Shown: positions 18,706-31,189, counted from the stretch's first letter. The stretch: 64,000 nt of DNA from Alkalihalobacillus sp. LMS39 (GCF_022812285.1 NZ_CP093300.1:62001-126000), one strand, 5' to 3'. Notes: generated by a model not told the origin, from the sequence alone. Program-made: numbers and translations.

Positions 18706-18735
18706 TTGTGAACGTGCTAACATTTATGATACTAT
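18706..18735 (+). promoter_or_regulatory. Possible ftsH promoter
   Basis: TTGTGA (18706-18711) and TACTAT (18730-18735) are 18 bases apart, just after hpt. Each hexamer matches the sigma-A consensus only in part. Confidence 0.4.
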
Positions 18736-18771
18736 AAGTTAAGTTTGAACGTACGTGGGAGGAGGTCAGGA

Positions 18772-20805
18772 ATGAATCGAATATTTCGCAACACAATATT
18801 CTATTTATTAATTTTTTTAGTCATAGTAGGGATAGTAAGTTTCTTTAGTGGAGACCAAACACAAACAGAGCCATTAACGACAGATCAGTTTTTTGAACGT
18901 TTAGAAGCAAACCAGGTGGCATCGTTTACAGTTAAACCTGAACGCCAAGTGTATGTAGTCCGTGGCCAACTTGTGAATGCTGAGGAAGGGGCTTTTTTCG
19001 AAGCAAATCTTCCAAGAACAGAACAAGTATTTGACATTATACTGGCGGCAGAGGGACCTGCTGGTGAGTCGCTATGGGATACAGAACCCGCTGATGAAAC
19101 GAGTGGCTGGGTAACATTCTTTACGGGAATTATTCCGTTTATTATTATCTTTATTTTGTTTTTCTTCTTATTAAGCCAAGCTCAAGGCGGCGGTAGCCGT
19201 GTCATGAACTTTGGAAAAAGTAAAGCTAAGATGGTTCAAGATGATAAGAAAAAAGCAAAATTCAAAGATGTAGCTGGTGCAGATGAAGAAAAGCAAGAGT
19301 TAGTGGAAGTTGTAGAATTCTTAAAAGATCCACGGAAGTTCTCTGCGATTGGAGCAAGGATACCAAAAGGGGTTTTACTAGTTGGACCTCCTGGTACGGG
19401 TAAGACATTATTAGCTCGTGCCGTTGCTGGTGAAGCAGGAGTACCGTTTTTCTCTATAAGTGGTTCTGACTTTGTTGAAATGTTTGTTGGGGTCGGTGCA
19501 TCTCGTGTCCGTGACTTATTTGAGAATGCTAAGAAAAATGCCCCGTGTATTATTTTTATTGATGAAATTGATGCTGTTGGTCGTCAACGTGGAGCAGGTC
19601 TCGGCGGAGGACATGATGAGCGTGAACAAACGTTAAATCAATTGCTCGTTGAGATGGATGGTTTTAGTGCAAATGAAGGTATCATTATTATTGCAGCGAC
19701 AAACCGTGCAGACATTCTTGACCCAGCCTTGTTACGTCCAGGTCGTTTCGATAGACAAATTATGGTTGGACGTCCAGATGTTATTGGACGTGAAGCTGTT
19801 TTACATGTTCATGCGAAAAACAAGCCGCTTGGTGATGATGTAAATTTAAAAACCATCGCCACGCGTACTCCAGGGTTTTCTGGTGCAGATTTAGAAAACT
19901 TATTAAATGAGGCAGCACTTATTGCGGCAAGGCAAAACAAGAAAAAAATTAATATGATTCATATTGAAGAGGCCATAGACAGAGTGATTGCTGGCCCAGC
20001 GAAAAAGAGCCGTGTGATTTCTGAAAAGGAAAAGAAAATTGTGGCATGGCATGAAGCAGGGCATACTGTTGTTGGTGTGAAATTAGAAAACGCTGATATG
20101 GTTCATAAAGTAACAATCGTCCCAAGGGGTCAAGCTGGTGGTTATGCAGTGATGCTTCCGAAAGAAGATCGTTATTTCATGACAAAACCAGAGCTACTAG
20201 ATAAAATTATTGGCTTACTTGGTGGTCGTGTTGCTGAGGAAATTACGTTCCAAGAAGCGAGTACGGGAGCTCATAATGACTTCCAACGAGCAACAGGTAT
20301 TGCTCGCAAAATGGTAACGGAATATGGGATGAGTGAAAAACTCGGTCCAATGCAGTTCGTGTCTGGAAGTGGCGGCCAAGTATTTTTAGGTCGTGATATT
20401 CAAAATGAACAAAACTACAGTGACCAAATCGCGTATGAAATTGATTTAGAAGTTCAAAAGATAATAAAAGATTGTTATGATCGTTGTAAACAAATTCTTA
20501 CTGAAAACCGTGAAAGTCTTGATTTAGTTGCCAAAACATTAATGGATATTGAAACATTAGATGCAGAACAAATTAAGTCTTTAATTAACGAAGGAAAGTT
20601 ACCGGAAAACCACCATACAAACCTTGTTCATACAGATGAACAAAAAGATGAGGATGTTAAAGTAACCATTTCTTCGAAAAAAGAAGATGAAAAAGAAGAA
20701 TCTACTGTGATTTCAAGTCATGTCTATGACAAAAAAGAAGAACAGCAAGACAAAACAGAAAAGACAAACACGGAAACAGAAGAAGACAAAGACAGTAAAA
20801 AATAA
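18772..20805 (+). CDS. ftsH: ATP-dependent membrane zinc metalloprotease FtsH
   Basis: Membrane-bound AAA+ protease that degrades misfolded membrane proteins and regulators; in B. subtilis it is needed for sporulation and removes Spo0E. The 677-residue protein has two membrane helices (about residues 6-25 and 110-132) around an extracytoplasmic domain, Walker A GPPGTGKT, Walker B IIFIDEID, the SRH arginines in RPGRFDR, and the zinc site HEAGH (427-431). The last 60 residues are a low-complexity acidic Lys/Glu/Asp tail. ATG 18772 follows GGGAGGAGGTCAGG; the nine-codon upstream extension is not conserved. Confidence 0.98.
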   Translation: MNRIFRNTIFYLLIFLVIVGIVSFFSGDQTQTEPLTTDQFFERLEANQVASFTVKPERQVYVVRGQLVNAEEGAFFEANLPRTEQVFDIILAAEGPAGESLWDTEPADETSGWVTFFTGIIPFIIIFILFFFLLSQAQGGGSRVMNFGKSKAKMVQDDKKKAKFKDVAGADEEKQELVEVVEFLKDPRKFSAIGARIPKGVLLVGPPGTGKTLLARAVAGEAGVPFFSISGSDFVEMFVGVGASRVRDLFENAKKNAPCIIFIDEIDAVGRQRGAGLGGGHDEREQTLNQLLVEMDGFSANEGIIIIAATNRADILDPALLRPGRFDRQIMVGRPDVIGREAVLHVHAKNKPLGDDVNLKTIATRTPGFSGADLENLLNEAALIAARQNKKKINMIHIEEAIDRVIAGPAKKSRVISEKEKKIVAWHEAGHTVVGVKLENADMVHKVTIVPRGQAGGYAVMLPKEDRYFMTKPELLDKIIGLLGGRVAEEITFQEASTGAHNDFQRATGIARKMVTEYGMSEKLGPMQFVSGSGGQVFLGRDIQNEQNYSDQIAYEIDLEVQKIIKDCYDRCKQILTENRESLDLVAKTLMDIETLDAEQIKSLINEGKLPENHHTNLVHTDEQKDEDVKVTISSKKEDEKEESTVISSHVYDKKEEQQDKTEKTNTETEEDKDSKK

Positions 20806-20810
20806 AACTA

Positions 20811-20852
20811 GAGGGTGTCCAAACGTCTTTATGACCGTAGGACATCCTTTTT
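20811..20852 (+). terminator. Rho-independent terminator after ftsH
   Basis: GGGTGTCC (20813-20820) pairs with GGACATCC (20840-20847, one G-T pair), followed by five T residues. Confidence 0.75.
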
Positions 20853-20901
20853 AGTTTGGCTGCAACAATAAGGATGTGAAATAAAGATAGAAGAGGTCAA
20901 A

Positions 20902-20931
20902 TTGGTAGAAATTCTTAAAAACAGATATAAT
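20902..20931 (+). promoter_or_regulatory. Probable sigma-A promoter of coaX
   Basis: TTGGTA (20902-20907) and a consensus TATAAT (20926-20931) are 18 bases apart, 33 bases before the coaX ATG and after the ftsH terminator. Confidence 0.55.
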
Positions 20932-20963
20932 CTTGTTGAGACTAATGATAATGTGGTGATGAA

Positions 20964-21731
20964 ATGATTTTTGTTGTCGATGTTGGAAACACGAATATTG
21001 TATTAGGTGTATACGAAGATAACTCGTTAAAATACCATTGGCGAATTGCAACGAGTAAACAAAAAACGGAAGATGAATATGGAATGGTTATAAAAAACTT
21101 ATTTGACCATGAAGGGGTTTTATTTTCTGATATTGATGGAATTATTATTTCTTCTGTTGTTCCTCCGATTATGTTTGCGTTAGAGCAAATGTGTAAAAAG
21201 TACTTTAAGCAACAACCAATTATTATCGGACCAGGGATTAAAACTGGATTAAATATAAAATATGAAAATCCACGAGAAGTAGGGGCAGACCGAATTGTTA
21301 ATGCTGTTGCTGCGATTCATGAATATGGCGGCCCTCTTGTCATTGTTGATTTCGGTACAGCTACGACGTATTGTTATGTAAATGAAGAAAAACAATATAT
21401 GGGTGGAGCGATTGCCCCAGGAATCGGTATTTCCACAGAAGCCCTGTATACAAGAGCATCTAAATTACCGCGGATTGAAATTACAAAACCTCCACACGTA
21501 ATTGGAAAAAATACTGTCCATGCAATGCAAGCAGGAATTTTTTATGGTTATGTTGGACAAGTGGATGAAATTGTAAGACGTATGAAAGAACAGTCTAAAG
21601 TTGAACCTAAAGTCATTGCCACTGGAGGATTAGCTACACTTATTGCCGAGGAATCCCGCACAATTGATATTGTGGACCCGTTATTAACATTAAATGGACT
21701 GCATTTAATATATTGGAAAAACAAAGCATAA
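20964..21731 (+). CDS. coaX: Type III pantothenate kinase
   Basis: Phosphorylates pantothenate in the first step of coenzyme A synthesis. The 255-residue protein has the ASKHA-fold phosphate-1 motif [12 protein letters not shown] at residues 5-16, the family's [11 protein letters not shown], and [10 protein letters not shown]. Type III kinases are insensitive to CoA feedback and need a monovalent cation. It lies 24 bases upstream of hslO, probably in one transcript. Confidence 0.96.
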   Translation: MIFVVDVGNTNIVLGVYEDNSLKYHWRIATSKQKTEDEYGMVIKNLFDHEGVLFSDIDGIIISSVVPPIMFALEQMCKKYFKQQPIIIGPGIKTGLNIKYENPREVGADRIVNAVAAIHEYGGPLVIVDFGTATTYCYVNEEKQYMGGAIAPGIGISTEALYTRASKLPRIEITKPPHVIGKNTVHAMQAGIFYGYVGQVDEIVRRMKEQSKVEPKVIATGGLATLIAEESRTIDIVDPLLTLNGLHLIYWKNKA

Positions 21732-21755
21732 GTGTTGAAAGGAAGAGGATATAAA

Positions 21756-22637
21756 ATGGGTGATTATTTAGTAAAAGCGCTAGGCTTTGATAATAAAGTA
21801 AGGGCATATGCGGTCCGTACGACAGAGATGGTCAATGAGGCTGTAAGAAGACAAAAAACATGGCCGACAGCGTCTGCTGCTTTAGGAAGGGCGATGACAG
21901 CTAGTACAATGATGGCTGCGATGTTAAAAGGAGATAATAAGCTAACGGTTAAAATTGAAGGTGGAGGACCAATTGGTGCTATTATTGTTGATAGTAATGC
22001 GTTTGGTGAAACAAGAGGTTACGTCTCTAATCCAAATGTCCATTTTGATTTAAATGCACAAGGAAAACTAGATGTTGCGCGAGCTGTTGGGAATAATGGG
22101 TATATGTCAGTTGTAAAAGATTTAGGAATGAAAGAGCATTTTACCGGAAGTGTTCCAATTGTTTCAGGTGAGTTAGGAGAAGATTTTACGTATTATTTTG
22201 CTTCTTCTGAACAAACGCCTTCGTCAGTTGGTGTTGGAGTTCTTGTCAATCCAGATGAATCGATTTTAGCGTCAGGTGGATTTATTATTCAAATGTTACC
22301 TGGGGCAGATGATGAAGTTATTAATACGATTGAAAAACGATTATCTCAGCTACCACCAATATCTAAGTTAATTGAAGCAGGGATGCCGCCTGAGGAAATG
22401 ATAGCGGCATTACTTGGTGATGATAATGTGAAGATATTAGAAAAATCAAATGTTGTTTTTTCCTGTCAATGTTCAAAAGAAAGGATAGCCAATGCCTTAA
22501 TCAGTCTTGGTAAACAAGAACTTGATGACATGATTGAACAAGATGGTGGTGCCGAAACACGATGTCATTTTTGCAATGAAGTTTATACGTTTTCGATCGA
22601 AGATTTACGGGCATTACAAGAAGAAGCCACACAATAA
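21756..22637 (+). CDS. hslO: Redox-regulated chaperone Hsp33
   Basis: A holdase chaperone switched on by oxidative unfolding. The 293-residue protein has the N-terminal core ([34 protein letters not shown]) and the C-terminal zinc switch CxC (Cys237, Cys239) with CxxC (Cys270, Cys273), all four cysteines present. ATG 21756 follows GGAAGAGGATATAAA; the frame is open further upstream to the coaX stop but without conservation. In B. subtilis yacD follows; here cysK follows directly. Confidence 0.96.
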   Translation: MGDYLVKALGFDNKVRAYAVRTTEMVNEAVRRQKTWPTASAALGRAMTASTMMAAMLKGDNKLTVKIEGGGPIGAIIVDSNAFGETRGYVSNPNVHFDLNAQGKLDVARAVGNNGYMSVVKDLGMKEHFTGSVPIVSGELGEDFTYYFASSEQTPSSVGVGVLVNPDESILASGGFIIQMLPGADDEVINTIEKRLSQLPPISKLIEAGMPPEEMIAALLGDDNVKILEKSNVVFSCQCSKERIANALISLGKQELDDMIEQDGGAETRCHFCNEVYTFSIEDLRALQEEATQ

Positions 22638-22667
22638 CAATCGATCCATCATTTAGAAACTTTTTTA

Positions 22668-22699
22668 TTGACGAGAGAAACACGGTCTGTTACTATAAT
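22668..22699 (+). promoter_or_regulatory. Probable promoter of cysK
   Basis: TTGACG (22668-22673) is followed by TACTAT at 17 bases (22691-22696), or by TATAAT at 20 bases (22694-22699). It lies between hslO and cysK, so cysK can be expressed separately. I see no clear regulator site. Confidence 0.6.
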
Positions 22700-22748
22700 C
22701 TTAACAAAACCAATGAACTTACTTGGTATTAAAGGAGGACGTATTAAT

Positions 22749-23672
22749 ATGAGAGTAGCGAATTCAATTACTGACCTCATTGGCCAAACACCATTAGTAA
22801 AATTAAACCGTCTTGTTCCAGATGATTCTGCAGATGTATATTTAAAATTAGAGTTTTTCAACCCAGGAAGCAGTGTAAAAGATCGTATCGGTTTAGCGAT
22901 GATCGAAGCTGCTGAAAAAAGCGGAGATTTAAAGCCTGGTGATACAATTGTTGAACCTACAAGTGGAAATACAGGAATCGGGCTTGCGATGGTTGCTGCT
23001 GCAAAAGGATACAAAGCTAAACTCGTTATGCCGGAAACAATGAGTATGGAGCGTCGTAATTTATTACGTGCATACGGAGCAGAGCTTGTATTAACACCTG
23101 GACCAGAAGGAATGGGTGGAGCGATCCGTAAAGCAACAGAACTAGCAAAAGAAAATGGATATTTTATGCCACAACAATTTGAAAATGAAGCAAACCCGGC
23201 AATTCATCGTGAAACAACAGGAAAAGAACTTCTAGAACAAGTAGATGGACAAATTGATGGATTTGTTTCCGGTATTGGTACAGGTGGAACAATTACTGGT
23301 GCTGGTGGATTTTTAAAAGAGCATTTTCCTAACCTGAAAATATATGCTGTTGAACCTGTTGATTCCCCGGTATTATCAGGTGGAAAGCCGGGTCCTCACA
23401 AAATTCAAGGAATTGGAGCAGGGTTCGTTCCTAGTATTTTAAATACAGAAGTGTATGACGAAGTAATTAAAGTTTCTAATGAAGAAGCTTTTGATTTTGC
23501 TCGCCGTGCCGCTCGTGAAGAAGGAATTTTAGGTGGAATTTCTTCAGGTGCAGCGATTTCTGCTGCTCTTCAAGCAGCTAAAGAATTAGGAAAAGGTAAA
23601 AAAGTAGTAGCTGTTATCCCAAGTAATGGTGAGCGCTATTTAAGTACGCCGTTATATCAGTTTGAAGACTAA
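22749..23672 (+). CDS. cysK: Cysteine synthase A (O-acetylserine sulfhydrylase)
   Basis: PLP enzyme that makes cysteine from O-acetylserine and sulfide; in B. subtilis it also acts with CymR in sulfur regulation. The 307-residue protein has [15 protein letters not shown] at the N terminus, the PLP lysine in [11 protein letters not shown], the substrate loop [11 protein letters not shown], and the phosphate loop [13 protein letters not shown] 22749 follows AAAGGAGGACG; a 27-codon upstream extension of the frame runs through the promoter and is not real. Its substrate comes from CysE, encoded near 55.5 kb. Confidence 0.97.
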   Translation: MRVANSITDLIGQTPLVKLNRLVPDDSADVYLKLEFFNPGSSVKDRIGLAMIEAAEKSGDLKPGDTIVEPTSGNTGIGLAMVAAAKGYKAKLVMPETMSMERRNLLRAYGAELVLTPGPEGMGGAIRKATELAKENGYFMPQQFENEANPAIHRETTGKELLEQVDGQIDGFVSGIGTGGTITGAGGFLKEHFPNLKIYAVEPVDSPVLSGGKPGPHKIQGIGAGFVPSILNTEVYDEVIKVSNEEAFDFARRAAREEGILGGISSGAAISAALQAAKELGKGKKVVAVIPSNGERYLSTPLYQFED

Positions 23673-23685
23673 TTATGAGTAAACT

Positions 23686-23724
23686 AAGCAGATTCTCTTC
23701 GTAAAAAGAGGGTCTGCTTTTTTT
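23686..23724 (+). terminator. Rho-independent terminator after cysK
   Basis: AGCAGA...CTCTT pairs with AAGAG...TCTGCT, followed by seven T residues. It isolates cysK from the folate cluster. Confidence 0.85.
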
Positions 23725-23779
23725 CATAGGAAGTTTGTTGTAAAATAACAGTAATAAAGAGAGTGGGAGAGTGAGATTT

Positions 23780-25237
23780 TTGCTACAAGAAAAGGATACG
23801 ACCCATGCGATAGTCAAACGGCATAAGATGACTACGACGATTGCCATTTCGAAAGAGCAATGGTTTCGTGCCTATCAATATTTGGGGAAAGACGAATCCC
23901 ACCACGTTTTGTTAGAAAGTGGACGAGGAGGGCAATATTCAATTATAGGGTTACGTCCTTTTGCCATTGTGAAAGGAAAGGGTAAGCAGTTTTCAGTAAC
24001 GATAAAAGAAAAAACGACAGTCCAAGAAGGAACACCGTTTTCACTGTTACAAGAGTGGATGGACCGTTATTCCACACCTTTAATTGAGGATGGTCCACCG
24101 TTTCAAGGCGGTGCGATAGGGTACATAAGTTATGATATGGTTCGTCACTTTGAAAGATTAGAAACTACAACAACGGATGATTTACAAACATATGATTTTT
24201 ATTTCCTTGTATTTGATGATGTATTCATTTATGAACAGGAAAAAGAAGAATTGACAATGATCACCCATTACACAGAAGGAACCCATCTTGACGCAAAAAA
24301 GCGTCTTGAAGGGTATAAAGAACAGTGGGAAACGAAATACCCTAACATGACTTGGGAGCAAAAAGAAGCGCCTACTAAGCAGGAAAAGGCAAGCGCGTCC
24401 TTGAGCGAAGAGGAATTCACGAAAGCTGTTTTGAAAATACAAGAATACATTGCTCAAGGGGATGTATTTCAAGTGAATTTATCAGTTAGACAAGAAAGGC
24501 CTCTTGTAACGGAGCCTCTTCATATTTATGAAAAATTAAGAGTGTTAAATCCTTCTCCTTATATGGCCTATCTTCATAGTGATGAGTTTCAAATTGTGAG
24601 TGGTTCACCTGAACTTTTAGTGAAAAAGAATGGGAATGACATTAGTACAAGACCAATAGCAGGAACACGCTCTCGCGGTAAAAATGAGGAAGAAGATGAA
24701 AAATTAGCAAAAACATTAATTGAAAATGAGAAAGAACGAGCAGAACATATAATGCTAGTCGATCTCGAGCGAAATGACCTTGGTCGCGTATGTGCTTATG
24801 GCACCGTCGAAGTAGATGAACTAATGGTTATTGAGAAATATTCACATGTGATGCATATTGTTTCTAATGTAAGAGGAACGTTAGCGGAGGGAAAGAGTGG
24901 ATATGAAGTCATTGAAGCAACATTTCCTGGGGGTACGATAACAGGTGCTCCGAAAGTTAGAACAATGGAGATCATAGAAGAGCTTGAACCTGTGCGTCGA
25001 GGAATTTATACTGGATCTATCGGATGGATTGGGTTTAATGGAGATTTAGAATTAAATATTGTCATCCGGACTCTACTTGCTAAAGATGGAATCGCCTATG
25101 TGCAAGCCGGTGCAGGGATTGTCATCGATTCAGATCCAAAAGCAGAGTATAAAGAATCATTAAAGAAAGCAAGAGCATTATGGAAAGCGAAAGAGTTGAG
25201 TGAAGAAGAAATAGTAGATGAGCTGAGGAGGAAATAA
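23780..25237 (+). CDS. pabB: Aminodeoxychorismate synthase component I
   Basis: With PabA converts chorismate and glutamine to 4-amino-4-deoxychorismate for folate. The roughly 485-residue chorismate-utilising enzyme shows the TrpE/PabB pattern: [12 protein letters not shown], the chorismate-binding region with [38 protein letters not shown], and YTGSIGWIG near the C terminus. The start is uncertain: TTG 23780 has a GGGAG site at 10 bases, while GTG 23771 has a poorer site; both give the same domain. Confidence 0.93.
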   Translation: MLQEKDTTHAIVKRHKMTTTIAISKEQWFRAYQYLGKDESHHVLLESGRGGQYSIIGLRPFAIVKGKGKQFSVTIKEKTTVQEGTPFSLLQEWMDRYSTPLIEDGPPFQGGAIGYISYDMVRHFERLETTTTDDLQTYDFYFLVFDDVFIYEQEKEELTMITHYTEGTHLDAKKRLEGYKEQWETKYPNMTWEQKEAPTKQEKASASLSEEEFTKAVLKIQEYIAQGDVFQVNLSVRQERPLVTEPLHIYEKLRVLNPSPYMAYLHSDEFQIVSGSPELLVKKNGNDISTRPIAGTRSRGKNEEEDEKLAKTLIENEKERAEHIMLVDLERNDLGRVCAYGTVEVDELMVIEKYSHVMHIVSNVRGTLAEGKSGYEVIEATFPGGTITGAPKVRTMEIIEELEPVRRGIYTGSIGWIGFNGDLELNIVIRTLLAKDGIAYVQAGAGIVIDSDPKAEYKESLKKARALWKAKELSEEEIVDELRRK

Positions 25238-25239
25238 AA

Positions 25240-25827
25240 ATGATTTTAATGATTGATAATTATGATTCGTTTACGTACAACTTAGTCCAATATTTAGGGG
25301 AAATGGGTCATGAACTAGTCGTTAAACGAAATGACCAAATTACAATAGCTGAAATTGAACAACTTAACCCGGACTATATTATGATTTCTCCTGGACCATG
25401 CAGTCCAAATGAAGCGGGAATCAGTATGGAAACAATTGAGTATTTTGCTGGAAAAATACCAATTTTCGGTGTTTGCTTAGGACACCAATCGATTGCCCAG
25501 GTGTTTGGAGGAGATGTTGTTCGTGCAGAAAAATTAATGCATGGAAAAACATCAAAGATGACCCATGACGGTCAAACGATTTTTGCTGGCATTTCATCTC
25601 CATTTACAGCTACAAGATATCATTCATTAATCGTGAAACGTGAAACGTTGCCGGATTGCTTTGAGATTTCTGCGGAGACAGAAGAAGGAGAAATCATGGC
25701 TATTCGTCATAAGACATTGCCTGTGGAAGGGGTCCAGTTCCACCCTGAATCAATTATGACTGAAGACGGAAAGAAACTGCTCCTCAATTTTTTGGAAACA
25801 CATAGTAAGGAGCGTAACGCGACGTGA
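25240..25827 (+). CDS. pabA: Glutamine amidotransferase subunit PabA (shared with anthranilate synthase)
   Basis: Supplies ammonia from glutamine to PabB; in B. subtilis the same subunit also serves TrpE. The 195-residue class I amidotransferase has the nucleophile elbow FGVCLGHQ and the catalytic His-x-Glu in VQFHPES. The GAGGAGG site lies in the end of pabB and the ATG is two bases after the pabB stop. Its stop overlaps the pabC start, so translation is coupled. Confidence 0.96.
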   Translation: MILMIDNYDSFTYNLVQYLGEMGHELVVKRNDQITIAEIEQLNPDYIMISPGPCSPNEAGISMETIEYFAGKIPIFGVCLGHQSIAQVFGGDVVRAEKLMHGKTSKMTHDGQTIFAGISSPFTATRYHSLIVKRETLPDCFEISAETEEGEIMAIRHKTLPVEGVQFHPESIMTEDGKKLLLNFLETHSKERNAT

Positions 25828-26678
25828 AGGTTTATTTAAACGGACACATTGTCGATGGGGCATCTGCGCAAATCTCAATTTTTGATCATGGTTTTATGTA
25901 TGGATTAGGCGTATTTGAAACTTTTCGAATCTATGAAGGTCATCCATTTTTATTGGATGACCATTTTCAACGTTTGCAAAAGAGTCTCCACCAGTTAGGA
26001 ATTGCGTGGAGTTATGATAAGAAAAAAGTATGTGCGACACTAGATACACTGCTTTGTGCCAATGGCATAAAAGATGCATATGTGAGATGGAATGTATCAG
26101 CAGGTGTTGGACCGTTAGGATTACATATTGGTGATTATGAGGAGCCAACAACGATTGTTTATATGAAACCTATTCCATCCTTTATGCCAACAGAAAAACA
26201 AGCGGTTCTTTTACAAACGAGACGAAATAGTCCAGAAGGCAAACAACGATTAAAGTCCCACCATTATATGAACAATATATTAGGGAAACGAGAATTAGGG
26301 CAAAATAATGGAGATGAAGGCATTTTTTTAACAAAGGAAGGGTATATCGCAGAAGGAATTGTATCCAACGTGTTTTGGGTGAAGGATGATATATTATATA
26401 CCCCATCACTAGAGACAGGAATATTGGATGGCATCACTCGACAATTTATATTTGCCTTAGCGAAGAAAGAAAATGTTCACGTCGTTGAGGGTTGTTTTTT
26501 CGAAGATGCATTGTTAGAAGCGGATGAAATGTTTATTACAAATTCGATTCAGGAGATTGTAAAAATCACAATGTACAATGGAAAGTCATTTTCTTTTTAT
26601 GGTGGGATAACGGAAAAGCTTCAAAAGCAATATGAGGATGGGAAAACAAAGCTGTGGAGTAAAGGAGAGTTAGGATGA
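25824..26678 (+). CDS. pabC: 4-amino-4-deoxychorismate lyase
   Basis: PLP fold-type IV enzyme that releases pyruvate to give p-aminobenzoate. The 284-residue protein shows [15 protein letters not shown], the PLP lysine region [15 protein letters not shown], and [10 protein letters not shown]. The GTG start overlaps the pabA stop (GTGA), and its own stop overlaps the folP start (ATGA). Weak TAAGGAGCG site. Confidence 0.94.
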   Translation: MKVYLNGHIVDGASAQISIFDHGFMYGLGVFETFRIYEGHPFLLDDHFQRLQKSLHQLGIAWSYDKKKVCATLDTLLCANGIKDAYVRWNVSAGVGPLGLHIGDYEEPTTIVYMKPIPSFMPTEKQAVLLQTRRNSPEGKQRLKSHHYMNNILGKRELGQNNGDEGIFLTKEGYIAEGIVSNVFWVKDDILYTPSLETGILDGITRQFIFALAKKENVHVVEGCFFEDALLEADEMFITNSIQEIVKITMYNGKSFSFYGGITEKLQKQYEDGKTKLWSKGELG

Positions 26679-27496
26679 GCACACAGATGAATCGAATGAA
26701 TGCCACATGTTTCACAAACCGAACGTATATCATGGGGATTTTAAATACAACTCCAGACTCGTTTTCAGATGGGGGGAAATACAATACGATTGAGCAAGCG
26801 ATTATTCATGCGAAACAAATGATATCGAATGGAGCTGACATTATTGATGTTGGTGGGGAATCAACTCGCCCTGGTGCAGAAAAAGTAGAGGAAACAGAAG
26901 AGTTAGACCGTGTGATTCCAATAATAAGAGAGCTAGCCAAAGAAATTGATGTGCCGATTTCAATTGATACATATAAAGCCGAAGTGGCAAGACAAGCATT
27001 GGAAGCGGGGGCCTCAATTATTAATGATGTTTGGGGAGCAAAGGCTGATCCTGATATGGCGTTTGTAGCTGCAGACTTTCAAGCTCCGATCGTGTTAATG
27101 CATAATCGTGATAATCAACAATATACCGATTTAATGGAAGATATGAAAGCTGATTTACAACAAAGTATTGATTTATGTAAACGAGCAGGAGTAAGGGATG
27201 AACAAATTATATTAGACCCTGGAATTGGCTTTGCCAAGTCTTATGAACAAAATCTCGAGGTTATGCGCAGGCTTGATGAGTTAACTTCGATTGGCTATCC
27301 GGTCCTTTTAGGGACATCTCGAAAATCATTTATCGCAAAAACACTCGATGTTCCAGTAAATGAACGAGTGGAAGGAACGGGTGCGACGGTGTGCTTAGGA
27401 ATTGCAAAAGGGTGTACGATTGTTCGCGTGCATGATGTGTTACAGATGAAAAGAATGGCTACAATGATGGATGCGATGCTTGGGAGGAAGGTATGA
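26675..27496 (+). CDS. folP: Dihydropteroate synthase
   Basis: Joins p-aminobenzoate to hydroxymethyl-dihydropterin pyrophosphate; the target of sulfonamides (named sul in B. subtilis). The 273-residue TIM-barrel protein has GILNTTPDSFSDGGKY (loop 1), GADIIDVGGESTRPGA (loop 2), SIDTYKAEVA, ILDPGIGFAKS and LLGTSRKSFI. The ATG overlaps the pabC stop by four bases with AAAGGAGAG upstream. No resistance-type insertion is evident in the loops. Confidence 0.96.
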   Translation: MSTQMNRMNATCFTNRTYIMGILNTTPDSFSDGGKYNTIEQAIIHAKQMISNGADIIDVGGESTRPGAEKVEETEELDRVIPIIRELAKEIDVPISIDTYKAEVARQALEAGASIINDVWGAKADPDMAFVAADFQAPIVLMHNRDNQQYTDLMEDMKADLQQSIDLCKRAGVRDEQIILDPGIGFAKSYEQNLEVMRRLDELTSIGYPVLLGTSRKSFIAKTLDVPVNERVEGTGATVCLGIAKGCTIVRVHDVLQMKRMATMMDAMLGRKV

Positions 27497-27497
27497 C

Positions 27498-27866
27498 ATG
27501 GACAAAATTCATATTGAACAAATGAAGTTTTATGGTTATCATGGGGTGTTACCTGAGGAAAATACATTAGGTCAGCGTTATATTGTTACTGTGCAGTTAG
27601 AACTTGATTTACAAAAAGCAGGTCAAAGTGATGATTTAAAGGAAACGGTTAATTATGCTGATGTATATAAAGTGACCCAGACGATTGTTGAGGGTAAGCC
27701 ATATCAATTAGTGGAAACGGTAGCTGAAAAAATTGCGGATAGTTTGTTATCTACATTTGAGAAAGTACATCAATGTACAATTAAAGTTATCAAGCCGGAC
27801 CCACCAATTGCAGGCCATTATGAATCGGTAGCTGTCGAGATTACAAGGAGTAGGTCTATTGGATAA
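27498..27866 (+). CDS. folB: Dihydroneopterin aldolase
   Basis: Converts dihydroneopterin to hydroxymethyl-dihydropterin and glycolaldehyde. The 122-residue protein has the conserved N terminus KIHIEQMKFYGYHGVLPEEN, a central VNYADVYKV, and a C-terminal KPDPPIAGHYESVAVEI. ATG 27498 follows GGGAGGAAGGTATGAC, one base after the folP stop; the longer frame overlapping folP is not conserved. Confidence 0.95.
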   Translation: MDKIHIEQMKFYGYHGVLPEENTLGQRYIVTVQLELDLQKAGQSDDLKETVNYADVYKVTQTIVEGKPYQLVETVAEKIADSLLSTFEKVHQCTIKVIKPDPPIAGHYESVAVEITRSRSIG

Positions 27867-28386
27867 TATTGTTTACATCGGATTAGGTTCTAATGTAGGA
27901 GACCGTGAAAGTCATCTTCGCTTTGGTGTCTCCGCTCTAGAACAAGACCAGAATTGCAAAGTAGTAGAAACCTCTTCCATTTACGAAACAGCGCCTGTAG
28001 GTTATATTGATCAAGGTCCGTTTTTAAATATGGTCGTCGTTATAAAAACAACATTTAAAGCAGATGAAGTCTTATCGTTATTACTAAACATTGAGAAAAG
28101 AGCAAAGCGAAGTCGAGAGATTCGTTGGGGACCTCGAACGTTAGATCTTGACATTTTACTCTATAATCAAGAGAATATTAAGATGGATGTTCTGCAAGTT
28201 CCTCATCCACGGATGGCTGAACGAGCTTTTGTAATTGTACCTTTACATGAAGTGAACCCCAATTTATATTTGTCAAATAAAGAACAAACGGTTGAGCAAA
28301 TATATGGTTTTTTACCAGATAAAGAAGGTGTAAAGATATGGAGAAGGAGAAATGGGGAAGAAAAATCCGTGCTTTTCGAAAGCTGA
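27859..28386 (+). CDS. folK: 2-amino-4-hydroxy-6-hydroxymethyldihydropteridine pyrophosphokinase
   Basis: Transfers pyrophosphate from ATP to the pterin alcohol, just before dihydropteroate synthase. The 175-residue protein has YIGLGSNVGDRESHL at the N terminus, ETAPVGYIDQGPFLN, and the signature RWGPRTLDLDILLY. The TTG start lies 8 bases after AAGGAG and inside the end of folB (8-base overlap). Its own 3' end overlaps the next gene by 49 bases. Confidence 0.95.
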   Translation: MDNIVYIGLGSNVGDRESHLRFGVSALEQDQNCKVVETSSIYETAPVGYIDQGPFLNMVVVIKTTFKADEVLSLLLNIEKRAKRSREIRWGPRTLDLDILLYNQENIKMDVLQVPHPRMAERAFVIVPLHEVNPNLYLSNKEQTVEQIYGFLPDKEGVKIWRRRNGEEKSVLFES

Positions 28387-28538
28387 AAGGATATACACAA
28401 GAAAGCTTCGCCAAAGCACTTGGTGTTTCGATTTCATTATTAGGTGAAGTTGAAAGAGGGTCCCGTGTTCCAAGTGAAGAATTTATTGATAAAGTGGTCA
28501 CATTGTTAAAGATTGAGAAAGACGATTTATTATCATAA
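28338..28538 (+). CDS. yazB: Small XRE-family helix-turn-helix protein YazB
   Basis: A 66-residue protein that is a single Cro/C1-type HTH domain (RKIRAFRKLKGYTQESFAKALGVSISLLGEVERG). It matches YazB of B. subtilis, at the same place between folK and dusB. Its target is unknown; position suggests a link to the folate or dus genes but this is inference. It overlaps folK by 49 bases in another frame, with GAAGGTGTAAAGAT as a modest ribosome site. Confidence 0.88.
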   Translation: MEKEKWGRKIRAFRKLKGYTQESFAKALGVSISLLGEVERGSRVPSEEFIDKVVTLLKIEKDDLLS

Positions 28539-28572
28539 AAGAAAAAAATGGAGATGAAATGGAGGTGTGACA

Positions 28573-29571
28573 ATGTTTAAAATTGGAGATGTGCAGTTAA
28601 AAAACCGAGTGGTATTAGCACCTATGGCAGGTGTATGCAACCCTGCATTTCGGTTAATTGCTAAAGAGTTTGGTGCGGGTCTCGTTTGTGCTGAAATGGT
28701 TAGTGATAAAGCGATTTTATATAAAAATGAGAAATCATTAAACATGCTTTTTGTTGATGAACGTGAAAAACCATTAAGCTTGCAAATATTTGGCGGTGAA
28801 AAAGAAACGCTTGTGGCAGCAGCGAGGTTTGTAGATCAAAATACAAATGCAGATATTATTGATATTAATATGGGCTGTCCTGTACCGAAAATTACAAAAT
28901 GTGATGCTGGTGCAAAATGGTTACTTGATCCAAGTAAAATTTATGATATGGTTTCTGCTGTCGTCGAAGCTGTAGAGAAACCAGTTACGGTAAAAATGAG
29001 AATGGGCTGGGACTCAGACCACATTTATGCGGTTCAAAATGCGCAAGCTGTTGAGCGAGCAGGTGGTAAAGCTGTTGCGCTTCACGGAAGAACGAGAGTC
29101 CAAATGTATGAAGGTACAGCAAATTGGGATATCATTAAAGAAGTAAAGCAATCTGTTTCGATTCCGGTTATTGGCAATGGAGATGTAAAAACACCTGAAG
29201 ATGCTAAACGAATGTTAGATACAACAGGTGTTGATGGTGTCATGATTGGGCGTGCGGCACTAGGAAATCCATGGATGCTTTATCGTACGGTACACTATTT
29301 AAGCAAAGGTGAGCTTCTTCCTGATCCAGGTCCGCGTGAAAAAATAGATGTTTGTATGATTCATTTAGACCGTCTCATTGCTCTAAAAGGAGAGTTTGTC
29401 GCTGTTCGTGAAATGAGAAAACATGCAGCGTGGTATTTAAAAGGACTCCGTGGCAATGCTAGTGTAAGAGATAAAGTGAACTATTTTGAAACACGTGATG
29501 ATGTAGCAAAAGCCTTATATGAATTTGTTGATGAAGTAGAAGCTAAACAACAAGAGGTTGAAATTGTGTAA
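28573..29571 (+). CDS. dusB: tRNA-dihydrouridine synthase DusB
   Basis: FMN enzyme reducing specific uridines in tRNA, with NADPH. The 332-residue TIM-barrel protein shows VVLAPMAGVCNPAFR, the FMN contact NMGCPVPKITKCDAGA with the catalytic cysteine region, LHGRTRVQMYEG, and GNGDVKTPEDA. ATG 28573 follows ATGGAGGTGTGACA; an in-frame GTG at 28567 overlaps that site. A terminator follows. Confidence 0.95.
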   Translation: MFKIGDVQLKNRVVLAPMAGVCNPAFRLIAKEFGAGLVCAEMVSDKAILYKNEKSLNMLFVDEREKPLSLQIFGGEKETLVAAARFVDQNTNADIIDINMGCPVPKITKCDAGAKWLLDPSKIYDMVSAVVEAVEKPVTVKMRMGWDSDHIYAVQNAQAVERAGGKAVALHGRTRVQMYEGTANWDIIKEVKQSVSIPVIGNGDVKTPEDAKRMLDTTGVDGVMIGRAALGNPWMLYRTVHYLSKGELLPDPGPREKIDVCMIHLDRLIALKGEFVAVREMRKHAAWYLKGLRGNASVRDKVNYFETRDDVAKALYEFVDEVEAKQQEVEIV

Positions 29572-29592
29572 TAAAAGGCTCTGAAAAATGCT

Positions 29593-29622
29593 ACTGCCAG
29601 TCACAACAACTGGCAGTTTTTC
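29593..29622 (+). terminator. Rho-independent terminator after dusB
   Basis: ACTGCCAGT (29593-29601) and ACTGGCAGT (29609-29617) form a perfect 9-bp stem followed by T residues. Confidence 0.92.
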
Positions 29623-29666
29623 TACATATAGATGGATGTATTATATATTATGGACTAAACAAATGA

Positions 29667-31184
<1,518 letters not shown>

Positions 31185-31189
31185 AAAAA

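Noticed and set aside
28178-28573. 131-codon minus-strand frame across folK and yazB
   Set aside because: Lies opposite two overlapping genes with clear family matches and has no ribosome site.
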